Positions 15,700-23,788 of a stretch of DNA of 58,013 nucleotides are shown here, piece by piece. The stretch spans positions 1-58,013 of the forward strand of contig JAZQBI010000164.1 of the NCBI GenBank assembly GCA_045545635.1. Reading direction: 5' to 3'. The position numbers were made by a program, and so were the translations under genes. Position 1 is the stretch's first letter; each line of letters opens with the position of its first letter. This stretch comes from RGIG8748 sp045545635. GTDB taxonomy: Bacteria > Bacillota > Clostridia > UMGS1810. The notes below the pieces were generated by a model that was given only the letters and a program-made list of their open reading frames with translations, was not told the origin of the DNA and did no database searches.

Positions 15700-17202
15700 G
15701 TGAAGGATACGATTCTTGAAATGAAAGAAATTGACAAGAGATTTTCAGGAGTCCACGCTTTAAAATCCGTAAATCTGGAGTTAAAATCCGGAGAGGTTCA
15801 TGCCCTTATGGGAGAAAACGGTGCCGGCAAGTCCACACTTATGAAAGTGCTTTGCGGAATTCACAAGCGTGATGGCGGTGAAATTACCCTGTTTGGGGAG
15901 AAAGTCAATTTTTCAAGCATCAAAGAGTCACAGGATGCAGGCATAAGCATCATACATCAGGAACTCAACATGATGAATCACTTAACAGTTGCACAGAACA
16001 TTTATATAGGCAGAGAACCAATGATAAACGGTATCTACATTGATGATAAGAAAATGGAAGAGGATGCCAAGGCACTTTTTGACCGTATCGGTGTTAAAAT
16101 TGATCCCGGTGCAGTTCTCGGCACACTTACAGTTGGCAAACAGCAGATGGTGGAAATTGCAAAGGCGGTTTCCAGAGATTCCAGAATTCTTATTCTTGAT
16201 GAACCAACTGCCGCACTTACTCAGGTTGAGGTTGAAGAGCTTTTCAATATTATGAATGACCTGAAAGCCAAGGGAATAGGTATGATATACATATCTCACC
16301 GTATGGATGAAATCAACAGGATATCAGACCGCATTACTGTAATGCGTGACGGTGAATATGTGGGAACGCTCATAACCAAGGATACCACCAAGGACGAAAT
16401 CGTAAAGATGATGGTAGGCAGAGTAATATACGGTGACAAAAAGGAAAAGAGCACCGTGCCCGAGGGGGCTCCTGTTGTACTTGAGGTTAAAAACCTTTCA
16501 AGAGGCAAGGAGATAAAAAATGTCAGCTTCTGTCTGCACAAGGGCGAGATTCTCGGCTTTTCCGGACTTATGGGTTCGGGAAGGACGGAAATTGCCAGAG
16601 CTATCTACGGTGCAGATGAATTTGACAGCGGCGAGATATTTATAAACGGAAAAAAAGTAAAGATAAGAACTCCCGAAGAGGCAGTAAAGCTCGGTATTTG
16701 TTATCTTTCTGAGGATCGCAAGAGATACGGACTTCTTCTTGATAAATCAGTTTCGGAAAATTCCGCATTAAGTTCACTGGATAATTACATTAAGTGCGGA
16801 TGGATAAATGATGCAAAAATTGATGAGGATGCAGTAAGAGAAAATGCGAAGCTTAAAACCAAGACACCCTCAATCAAACAGCTCACACGAAATCTCTCCG
16901 GCGGTAATCAGCAGAAGGTAATCATAGCAAGGTGGCTTCTCAAAAACTCCGATATATTTATATTTGACGAACCTACACGAGGAATAGATATCGGTGCAAA
17001 GAGTGAAATGTACACTCTTATGGAGGAGCTGGCTTCGGAGGGTAAATCCGTAATTATGATTTCTTCGGAGCTTTCCGAAGTTCAACGCCTTAGCGACAGA
17101 GTTATCGTAATGTGCGAAGGCAGAAAAACAGCAGAACTCGACATAGCAGACGCAACTCAGGAAGAAATAATGAAATACGCCACTATGAGGGAGGAAGAAT
17201 AA
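15700..17202 (+). CDS. sugar ABC transporter ATP-binding protein (MglA/RbsA type)
   Basis: 500 residues from GTG 15700, which follows AAAGGAGGAAGG; a longer frame from 15613 has no support. Two fused ATPase halves: Walker A MGENGAGKSTLMKVLCG and Walker B ILILDEPTAALT in the first, a degenerate P-loop GLMGSGRTEIARA, signature LSGGNQQKVIIARWL and IFDEPTRGID in the second. This duplicated layout defines CUT2 importers for monosaccharides such as ribose, galactose or xylose. The next gene begins two bases after its stop. The substrate is not determinable; no catabolic gene is adjacent. Confidence 0.93.
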   Translation: MKDTILEMKEIDKRFSGVHALKSVNLELKSGEVHALMGENGAGKSTLMKVLCGIHKRDGGEITLFGEKVNFSSIKESQDAGISIIHQELNMMNHLTVAQNIYIGREPMINGIYIDDKKMEEDAKALFDRIGVKIDPGAVLGTLTVGKQQMVEIAKAVSRDSRILILDEPTAALTQVEVEELFNIMNDLKAKGIGMIYISHRMDEINRISDRITVMRDGEYVGTLITKDTTKDEIVKMMVGRVIYGDKKEKSTVPEGAPVVLEVKNLSRGKEIKNVSFCLHKGEILGFSGLMGSGRTEIARAIYGADEFDSGEIFINGKKVKIRTPEEAVKLGICYLSEDRKRYGLLLDKSVSENSALSSLDNYIKCGWINDAKIDEDAVRENAKLKTKTPSIKQLTRNLSGGNQQKVIIARWLLKNSDIFIFDEPTRGIDIGAKSEMYTLMEELASEGKSVIMISSELSEVQRLSDRVIVMCEGRKTAELDIADATQEEIMKYATMREEE

Positions 17203-17203
17203 A

Positions 17204-18379
17204 ATGTCAAATTTCAGCATGAGCAGAACCATTAGAAGAACCAAGGCAAAAACTGTGGATTTTGTTGCAACAAAAGGCAAGCAGAATATGATTATCATAG
17301 CAGCGCTTGCAGTTCTTGTACTAATTTTTGCACTGCTCAACCCCAATTTTTTGAGTAAATACAATATTGTAAGTATGGCACAGTCCCTTGCACCTTATGC
17401 ATTTCTGGGACTCGGTGTTACATTTGTTATCGCAACCGGCGGTATTGACCTTTCTATAGGTACCGTGTGTATTGCATCGGCAGTTATAGCAGGTAAGCTC
17501 TACGAGGGCGGTATGCCTCTGTGGATTACAATTCCTGTTATGATTGCAGTAGGCACTATTTTTGGCTATATCAACGGAATTCTCGTTGCCAAGCTAAAGC
17601 TTCCTGCCTTCATAGCCACTCTGGGCACAATGATGTTTTCGAGAGGACTCAGTGCAATTCTTGTTTCCACTCCCAACATCTTCTTCCCCAACGGAACATG
17701 GTTCAACAGAGTGTTCTCCAATGCAAACGGACTTCCTACCGGACTTATCTGGCTCATTGCTTTTGCACTTCTTTGTATGTATCTTATGTATAAATGCAAG
17801 ATAGGAAGATATATACTTTCCATAGGAAGTAACGAAGAGGCTACAAGACTTTCCGGTATTAATACCGATAAGTACAAGGTTATTGCATACACCTTCAGCG
17901 GTATCGGTGCAGGTATTGCGGCTATTTTCTGGGCAGCATCCTTTACAACAGTTGCGGCAGCTACAGGTAACGGAATGGAGCTTGATGCCATTGCAGGTGT
18001 ATATATCGGCGGAACAAGTGCTGCCGGCGGTGTTGCTTCCATAGCAGGCACCGTAATCGGTAATATGATGCTTGTTATCATAAGAAGCGGTCTTAACTTC
18101 GTTCTTGCAAGATTCAATCTTAACCTGAACTCCACATATGTAACATATGTTCTTACAGGTATCATAGTTGTTGTAGCTGTTCTTATGGATGTTATCAAGA
18201 ACAAAAATGCAGGCAAGGTTAAGATAGAAACAGAAAAGCAAAAAGCAAAAGCTCTCAAAAAACAGCTTATAGACGAAAAGGAGAGAGAAATAGACAATCT
18301 CCTTAAGGATGCAGGTTTAAGCGATGCAGACAAAAAGGCAAAAATTAAGGAGCTTGAAGCACAAATTGCAAAGTTGTAA
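17204..18379 (+). CDS. sugar ABC transporter permease (MglC/RbsC type) with charged tail
   Basis: 391 residues. About ten membrane helices to residue 330, with the family motifs ATGGIDLSIGTV, GYINGILVAKLKLPAFIATLGT and GNGMELDAIAGVYIGGTSAAGG. The last about 60 residues are a highly charged, probably coiled-coil extension (KQKAKALKKQLIDEKEREID) that ordinary family members of about 320-340 residues lack. It forms the membrane channel for the ATPase upstream and the lipoprotein downstream. Confidence 0.92.
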   Translation: MSNFSMSRTIRRTKAKTVDFVATKGKQNMIIIAALAVLVLIFALLNPNFLSKYNIVSMAQSLAPYAFLGLGVTFVIATGGIDLSIGTVCIASAVIAGKLYEGGMPLWITIPVMIAVGTIFGYINGILVAKLKLPAFIATLGTMMFSRGLSAILVSTPNIFFPNGTWFNRVFSNANGLPTGLIWLIAFALLCMYLMYKCKIGRYILSIGSNEEATRLSGINTDKYKVIAYTFSGIGAGIAAIFWAASFTTVAAATGNGMELDAIAGVYIGGTSAAGGVASIAGTVIGNMMLVIIRSGLNFVLARFNLNLNSTYVTYVLTGIIVVVAVLMDVIKNKNAGKVKIETEKQKAKALKKQLIDEKEREIDNLLKDAGLSDADKKAKIKELEAQIAKL

Positions 18380-18387
18380 TAGTAAAA

Positions 18388-18402
18388 AACGGGTTTCCCG
18401 TT
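18388..18402 (+). other. small intercistronic hairpin
   Basis: AACGGG and CCCGTT pair around a TTT loop between the permease and binding-protein genes. No T-run follows. Such hairpins can stabilise the mRNA segment of a highly needed binding protein; that role is inferred. Confidence 0.4.
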
Positions 18403-18427
18403 AATAATAAAACCAGGAGGTAAGTTT

Positions 18428-19459
18428 ATGAAAAAGTTTTTGGCAATTTTGATGGTAATGGTAATGGCAGTTGCACTTTTTGCAGGTTGCGGTGGAGACA
18501 CAGCAGGCGAAAAGACAGTTGCAGTCGTTGCAAAGGGTGAGTCCCATGCATTCTGGCAGTCAGATAAAGCCGGTGCAGAAGCAGCAGGAGAAAAATATGG
18601 CTACAAGATTACATTCAGAGGCCCTGCAAGTGAATCTGCAAAAGACCTTCCCTCACAGAAAGAAATGGTTCAGACAGCACTGTCTAACAATGCATCTGCA
18701 ATAGTTCTTGCAACTATCGGCGAAGGCTTTGTGGATATGCTTTCTCAGGCAAAGGATATGGGTATTCCCGTTGTACAGTTTGACAGCGGTATCTGGGCAA
18801 ACGATGTAGCGGCTCTTGACAAGGCAGACAAAAATCCTATCATAGCTTCTGTTGCAACAAGTAACTATTTTGCAGCAAATACAGTTGCAGAAAACTTCTT
18901 TGCAGCAGTTAAGGATGAGATTGCAGCAGCAGATGAGTATGTGGTTGGCGTTATCCAGCACGACGAAACTCAGACAGGTATAGACCGTGCACAGGGCTTT
19001 ATCGATAAGTTTGAAGAGCTTGCAAATGCTGACGAAGCTACAAAGGGTAAGTTCAAGATTGAAAAAGAAGTTAAGCCCGGCGATGCAGACAATGCATACA
19101 AAGCAGCTCTTGAAGCTCTCTTCGAAAAGGGTGCAGACGGCATATTTATGTCAAACCAAGGTGTTGTTAAGCAGGTTTACGATGCAATCGGTGCTGCAGG
19201 CAATAAGTACGATGCAATCAAGTTCTGCGGATATGATGCAGGTACAAAGCAGATTGAATGGATGAAGAAGATCGAAGGTCCCAAGCTCGTAGGTTCTGTT
19301 GCACAGGATTCTTTCCAGATTGGTTATCAGTCTGCTGAACAGGCTATCCTTGCTCTCGAAGGCAAAGAAATCACAGAAAAGGTTGACATTTCCGGTGCAT
19401 GGTGGAATGCAGAGAATGTTGATGAAATGATAGAAAAGAACCTGGTTTACGAAGGTTAA
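18428..19459 (+). CDS. sugar-binding lipoprotein of the ABC importer
   Basis: 343 residues. A lipoprotein signal peptide (MKKFLAILMVMVMAVALFAG) ends at the lipobox Leu-Phe-Ala-Gly-Cys, so the protein is anchored outside the membrane. The mature part is a type I periplasmic-binding fold: KTVAVVAKGESHAFWQSDKA, ASAIVLATIG, IPVVQFDSG, DGIFMSNQG, GSVAQDSFQIGYQSAE. It captures the ligand for the permease and ATPase upstream. Strong ribosome binding site (CCAGGAGG), fitting the high expression usual for binding proteins. Ends the operon; a terminator follows. Confidence 0.94.
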   Translation: MKKFLAILMVMVMAVALFAGCGGDTAGEKTVAVVAKGESHAFWQSDKAGAEAAGEKYGYKITFRGPASESAKDLPSQKEMVQTALSNNASAIVLATIGEGFVDMLSQAKDMGIPVVQFDSGIWANDVAALDKADKNPIIASVATSNYFAANTVAENFFAAVKDEIAAADEYVVGVIQHDETQTGIDRAQGFIDKFEELANADEATKGKFKIEKEVKPGDADNAYKAALEALFEKGADGIFMSNQGVVKQVYDAIGAAGNKYDAIKFCGYDAGTKQIEWMKKIEGPKLVGSVAQDSFQIGYQSAEQAILALEGKEITEKVDISGAWWNAENVDEMIEKNLVYEG

Positions 19460-19477
19460 TTCCATATCAATAATCGC

Positions 19478-19511
19478 AAAAAGCCAAAGCTGGTTTGCTT
19501 TGGCTTTTTTG
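19478..19511 (+). terminator. terminator after the sugar importer
   Basis: The stem AAAAAGCCAAAGC/GCTTTGGCTTTTTT around a TGGTTT loop, with its T-run in the 3' arm. Confidence 0.9.
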
Positions 19512-19581
19512 TGTATTAAAAGGTATTGGATTTCTTGACATTGCAGGAAATAAGGTTTATATTGTAATAGAGGTGTTTTGC

Positions 19582-20358
19582 ATGAACTATAATTATCATA
19601 CTCACACATATCTTTGCAATCATGCAAGAGATACTATGGAAGAATATGTTGTAAGAGCCATTGAGGGCGGAATAAAGCATATGGGTTTTTCGGATCATAT
19701 GCCTTTTGTATGTGCTGACGGACATCAGTCCACATACAGGGTAGCACTTGAGGATGGCAAAAAGTATATAGAAACAGTTCTGTGCCTTGCGGATAAATAC
19801 AAGGAATACATAGACATAATACCGGGTTTTGAAATGGAGTATTATCCACGGGATTTTCAAAGGATGTACAAATCCGCATTGGAGCTTGGTGCACGCTATC
19901 TCATACTCGGGGAGCATTTTACATCCGACGAATCACAGGAGGACAGTTTTTATACTTTTTCCGCTACCGACAGCGAGGACAGGCTAAAGGAGTATGTTTC
20001 CGCCGTTACTGAGGGAATGGGGACAGGAGCCTTTACCTATGTTGCTCACCCTGATATAATAAAATTCGTAGGTGACGAGGCTATATACATTCGTGAAATG
20101 AGCAAAATATGCGAAGCATCAATTAAGTATAATGTGCCACTGGAGATTAATTTTCTTGGTATAAGGGAAGGGAGAATGTATCCCAGAGATATATTCTGGA
20201 AGATTGCCGGAGAGGCTGAGTGCAGTGTAACCTTTGGATTTGACAGCCACAGCGCCGGTTCTTCCTGTGATGACAAATCAATTGAAAAGGCAATGGAGCT
20301 TGTGAATAAATACGGCCTAAATTATATCGGAAAACCGGATATTGCGTTTATCCAGTAA
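19582..20358 (+). CDS. PHP-domain phosphatase, histidinol-phosphatase-like
   Basis: 258 residues from ATG 19582 (AGAGGTG upstream). PHP metal-binding motifs in order: NYHTHTYLCNHARDT, MGFSDHMPF, IIPGFEMEYYP, LGEHFTSDES, YVAHPDIIKF and FGFDSHSAG. The family includes HisJ histidinol phosphatases of Gram-positive bacteria. No histidine biosynthesis gene is nearby, so the substrate could be another phosphomonoester. Confidence 0.85.
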   Translation: MNYNYHTHTYLCNHARDTMEEYVVRAIEGGIKHMGFSDHMPFVCADGHQSTYRVALEDGKKYIETVLCLADKYKEYIDIIPGFEMEYYPRDFQRMYKSALELGARYLILGEHFTSDESQEDSFYTFSATDSEDRLKEYVSAVTEGMGTGAFTYVAHPDIIKFVGDEAIYIREMSKICEASIKYNVPLEINFLGIREGRMYPRDIFWKIAGEAECSVTFGFDSHSAGSSCDDKSIEKAMELVNKYGLNYIGKPDIAFIQ

Positions 20359-20388
20359 TTTTGTATATAAAGAAGAAAATATTGTGCA

Positions 20389-20417
20389 TTGACACATTAA
20401 CCTTAAAATGCTATACT
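20389..20417 (+). promoter_or_regulatory. promoter of the SGNH hydrolase gene
   Basis: Consensus TTGACA (20389-20394), a 17-base spacer and TATACT (20412-20417) with TGC before the -10. It starts 31 bases after the PHP gene stop, so the next gene has its own promoter. Confidence 0.8.
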
Positions 20418-20444
20418 TTTGAAAACTGCGAGGTGGAGTATATT

Positions 20445-21551
20445 ATGTCAAAAGGTATTGCAGAATCAGACAAAAATTTTGTAGCAGTAAAAAGTAAATA
20501 TCCCGATGTGGAATTTCATAATATTCTGGATGAGCCATTTGCAATAGACGGACTTTATATGCCAAAGGAAACCGGAATATATACAAGGCTTCCTATGGAG
20601 TTTATGGACCTTGCAGAGCTTAATGACACCGCAAAGATAGTTATGACAAATACTGCAGGAGGCAAGGTGAGATTTATCACCGATTCCCCATATGTGGCAC
20701 TTTGGGTTCGCCTTGGGGAAACCTCATACATAATGCACCATATAGCGGATACGGCGGTTATGGGATTTGATATGTATGCGTCTGATGACGCCTCACAGGA
20801 TGAAGAGGCATTTGCAAAGGTATATATTCCTGCAGTTGATGAAAATAAGTGTTATGCCGGAATGTATGAATTTCCGTGTTCAAAGCTCCGAAACATAACC
20901 CTGAATTTTCCTTTGTATCACAATGTAAGTGAGGTTTATGTGGGGTTAAAGGCAGGATGCATCCTCACGAAGCCAAAGGAATATGCGTTTTCAAAACCTG
21001 TGGTATTCTATGGCTCTTCCATTACTCAGGGGGGATGTGCCTCCAGACCGGGCACGGCATATACTGCAACTCTTTCCCGCAGATTAAACTGCAACCACAT
21101 TAACCTTGGCTTTTCGGGGGCAGGGCAGGGAGAACAGCTTATGGCAGAGTATATTGCCGATATGGATATGAGTGTTTTTGTTATGGACTATGACCACAAT
21201 GCACTTTCTGTTGAGCATCTCCAAAATACCCATTATGCTTTTTATGAAACAGTCAGGAAGAAAAACCCCCATCTTCCCATAATTATGATGTCGGCACCCA
21301 TAAGCACACTTGATGAATACAATCCGATTATACCTGTTATGAAGAAACGCCGCATTGTTGTTATGGAATCCTATATAAAAGCGGTACAATCAGGTGACGA
21401 AAATGTGTACTTTGTAGACGGTGAGGCACTGCTCGGTACTGATAAACCCTACAACAGCACTGTTGACGGCAATCACCCCACAGATTACGGGTTCTGTCAG
21501 ATGGCAGACAGACTTTATCCTATATTAAAAAGATTGCTTTATAAAAATTGA
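20445..21551 (+). CDS. SGNH/GDSL hydrolase
   Basis: 368 residues from ATG 20445 after GAGGTGGAG; the frame extends upstream to 20361 through the promoter, so the longer start is wrong. N-terminal beta-rich domain (about 1-170), then an SGNH catalytic domain: VFYGSSITQGG (Ser nucleophile), a block II Gly in INLGFSGAGQGE, and DGNHPTDYGF with the catalytic Asp-His pair. The architecture resembles SsfX3-like esterases. No signal peptide, so it is probably a cytosolic esterase or deacetylase of unknown substrate. Single-gene unit between a promoter and a terminator. Confidence 0.88.
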   Translation: MSKGIAESDKNFVAVKSKYPDVEFHNILDEPFAIDGLYMPKETGIYTRLPMEFMDLAELNDTAKIVMTNTAGGKVRFITDSPYVALWVRLGETSYIMHHIADTAVMGFDMYASDDASQDEEAFAKVYIPAVDENKCYAGMYEFPCSKLRNITLNFPLYHNVSEVYVGLKAGCILTKPKEYAFSKPVVFYGSSITQGGCASRPGTAYTATLSRRLNCNHINLGFSGAGQGEQLMAEYIADMDMSVFVMDYDHNALSVEHLQNTHYAFYETVRKKNPHLPIIMMSAPISTLDEYNPIIPVMKKRRIVVMESYIKAVQSGDENVYFVDGEALLGTDKPYNSTVDGNHPTDYGFCQMADRLYPILKRLLYKN

Positions 21552-21603
21552 TATACATTTCCAAAGCAGAATGTACCATGAGTTAATTTGGATTTTGTTT
21601 GGC

Positions 21604-21653
21604 AAAGCATCACCCCCGCAAGCCTGTAACGGTCTGCGGGGGTGATGCTTTTA
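21604..21653. terminator. bidirectional terminator
   Basis: A 16-base perfect stem AAGCATCACCCCCGCA/TGCGGGGGTGATGCTT with a 14-base loop lies between the convergent SGNH hydrolase and histidine kinase genes. T-rich sequence follows on the plus strand. Confidence 0.9.
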
Positions 21654-21670
21654 TATTGAAATGAAGGCAG

Positions 21671-23029
21671 CTATTGATTTTTAAGTGTAATCACAAATTC
21701 TGTTCCGTTGTCCGGCTCGCTTGTTACCGCGATTTTTCCGCCGTGAAGCTCAACTATACTTTTTACCATAGCAAGTCCAAGACCGCTGCTGGCAAATTCG
21801 TCATTACGGACATTATCCACACGGTAAAATCTCTTCCAGATTTTATCAATATTTTCTTTGGATATTCCGATACCGTTATCTGAGACTGTAATCTCTGTCG
21901 TATCATCCGGCCTGCAAGCAGAGACGGAAACATAACCCGAACTTTTTCCGTATTTGATTCCGTTGCTGATAAGATTTGTAACAGCACTCAAAAGAAGAGC
22001 TTCATCCGCTTCCACAATAAGATTGTCCTCTGCGTTGTTAATCAGAACAATACCTTTTTTGTCTGCCATATCTCTCATATTGTCAATTGCTATTTCAATA
22101 AGTGCGGCAATGTCAACCTTCTCTTTGTTGAATTTCTGTCTGTTAGTGTCTATTCTTGCCAGAAGCAAAAGCCTTGAAATAAGTGTTGAAATCTGATTTG
22201 CTTTATCAACTATATTTTCTGCAAGCTCTTTTTCCTTTTGGTTTTCTGCAATATCCAGAAGATATTCTCCCTGTGCCAGTATTACACTGACCGGAGTTCT
22301 CAGTTCGTGGGAGGCATCCGATGTAAATTGTTTTTCCTGCTCTATAAGACTTTCAATTTTGTCAAGCATGTGATTGAGAGTAACTGACAAGCTGTAAAGC
22401 TCGTCATGCTTTGACTCTGGTGATATTTTTATTCTTTGTTTTATGTCCCTTTGAGCAGAAATTCTATCTGCGGTTTTTACAATATTATTTACAGGGCTGA
22501 ATGCTTTTTTGGTTATATAATATCCGCCAAGTGCTGTCAGAATAAGTATCAGAGGCACAAGAATGAGCATAACCCTGATTGCAGAGCGTCCCAGAAGTAT
22601 TGTGGAGTTAACAGATTCCACACCTCGTACCCAGAATCCCATATATCTGCCGGGACGGCCCGGAGAGTGGGTATCGTAGACAACATAATTTTTCCCTTCT
22701 ATGTTCTCCATTCGGGGGAGTCCTTCCAAAAACGGGATATTTGCCACATCATAATTGTACTGACCTATGATATATTTACCGCTTGATTCATATATGGAGA
22801 CACTTTTGAATTCCGCCTTGTTTTCAACTATATCAAAAACATCCGGTTGCCTTTTTGACAGCTTTTCCGTTACCTGTGTAACCTTTAAGATGACATCTTT
22901 TTCCACACTGTCTATTGCCAATTGGTAGGAAAGACCGCCAACAAGCGACAGCACCACAACAATTAAGATAAACATAAGAGTTGTGTACCAGATTGTTATT
23001 CTTGTTTTTATCGAAGTGAATCTTTTCAT
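21671..23029 (-). CDS. sensor histidine kinase
   Basis: 452 residues. Membrane helices at about 12-35 and 150-172 flank an extracytoplasmic sensor of about 110 residues, followed by a HAMP linker (KKAFSPVNNIVKTADRIS), the phospho-acceptor His241 in ASHELRTPVSVI, and an ATPase domain with NLISNGIKYG, VSDNGIGIS and SSGLGLAMVKSIVELHGG. It autophosphorylates and passes phosphate to the regulator encoded two bases upstream. The sensor part is not a recognised ligand domain. The neighbouring carbohydrate-binding operon suggests a polysaccharide or envelope signal, as inference. Confidence 0.93.
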   Translation of the reverse strand: MKRFTSIKTRITIWYTTLMFILIVVVLSLVGGLSYQLAIDSVEKDVILKVTQVTEKLSKRQPDVFDIVENKAEFKSVSIYESSGKYIIGQYNYDVANIPFLEGLPRMENIEGKNYVVYDTHSPGRPGRYMGFWVRGVESVNSTILLGRSAIRVMLILVPLILILTALGGYYITKKAFSPVNNIVKTADRISAQRDIKQRIKISPESKHDELYSLSVTLNHMLDKIESLIEQEKQFTSDASHELRTPVSVILAQGEYLLDIAENQKEKELAENIVDKANQISTLISRLLLLARIDTNRQKFNKEKVDIAALIEIAIDNMRDMADKKGIVLINNAEDNLIVEADEALLLSAVTNLISNGIKYGKSSGYVSVSACRPDDTTEITVSDNGIGISKENIDKIWKRFYRVDNVRNDEFASSGLGLAMVKSIVELHGGKIAVTSEPDNGTEFVITLKNQ

Positions 23030-23030
23030 T

Positions 23031-23702
23031 TTAATCTTCCTTTATGACATATCCCACATTCTTAATGGTGTGGAGCAGTTTTTTGGGAAAACCGTCATCT
23101 ATTTTTTTCCTGAGGTGATGGATGTACACCTTTATGACATCGCTTGAACCTTCGTATTCGTAGTTCCATATGTTTTCTTCTATTTTTTCCTTGGATACAA
23201 TAATACCCCTATTACGCATCAGGTATTCAAGAATGGCATACTCCTTTGAGGACAGTTCAACGATGGTATCTCCTCTTTTTACCTGTCTTGTTGTAGTGTC
23301 AACACTAAGGTCCGCAATTTCCATAACACTTGCTGTGATGTTCTCCTTTACACGGAGCATAGCTCTAATTCTTGCGGATAATACCGCAAAGGAAAAGGGC
23401 TTGGTCAGATAGTCATTGGCACCGCTGTCAAGACCTTTTATTATGTCCTCGTCCGAGTCTTTGGCGGTAAGCATTAATACGGGAGTCAGTATTTTTTTGT
23501 TTCTGATTGTCCGAAGAACCTCAAATCCGTTGATTTTCGGCATCATTACATCAAGAATTATTCCGTCATATTGTGCGCTTTCTATATAGTAAAGTGCATC
23601 CTCACCATCAAAACAACTGTCAACGGTATAACCTGCTTTCACTAATCTTTCGCTGAGAGTCTGATTAAGATTTTTTTCATCCTCTGCAATAAGTAGTCTC
23701 AT
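23031..23702 (-). CDS. OmpR/PhoB-family response regulator
   Basis: 223 residues from ATG 23702 (AGGTGAT upstream). Receiver domain 1-115 with the phosphorylated Asp51 (GIILDVMMP), the Thr/Lys switch (MLTAKDSD, LTKPFSF), and a winged-helix DNA-binding domain at about 125-223 (VELSSKEYAILEYLM, VIKVYIHHLRKKID). It pairs with the kinase two bases downstream. The genes share one promoter at 23724-23752. Confidence 0.95.
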   Translation of the reverse strand: MRLLIAEDEKNLNQTLSERLVKAGYTVDSCFDGEDALYYIESAQYDGIILDVMMPKINGFEVLRTIRNKKILTPVLMLTAKDSDEDIIKGLDSGANDYLTKPFSFAVLSARIRAMLRVKENITASVMEIADLSVDTTTRQVKRGDTIVELSSKEYAILEYLMRNRGIIVSKEKIEENIWNYEYEGSSDVIKVYIHHLRKKIDDGFPKKLLHTIKNVGYVIKED

Positions 23703-23723
23703 ACAATCACCTGCCTTGTTTTT

Positions 23724-23752
23724 ATTATACAATAAAAATAGCCGAATGTAAA
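23724..23752 (-). promoter_or_regulatory. promoter of the two-component operon
   Basis: On the minus strand TTTACA (23752-23747), a 17-base spacer and a consensus TATAAT (23729-23724), 21 bases before the response regulator ATG. Confidence 0.75.
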
Positions 23753-23756
23753 TTGA

Positions 23757-23780
23757 CGGCTTTGCAAAAAAACAAAGCCG
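23757..23780 (-). terminator. possible weak terminator after the carbohydrate-binding protein gene
   Basis: The stem GCGGCTTTG/CAAAGCCGT with a T-rich loop lies just beyond the stop codon on the minus strand. It lacks a clean T-run after the stem, so some read-through into the two-component operon is possible. Confidence 0.4.
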
Positions 23781-23788
23781 CCTCTTTT

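Noticed and set aside
17566..18501. A 311-codon minus-strand frame opposite the sugar permease
   Set aside because: Shadow of the permease gene; the product is a low-complexity Pro/Ala/Ile-rich sequence and the frame runs past both ends of the permease 3' part without its own start signals.
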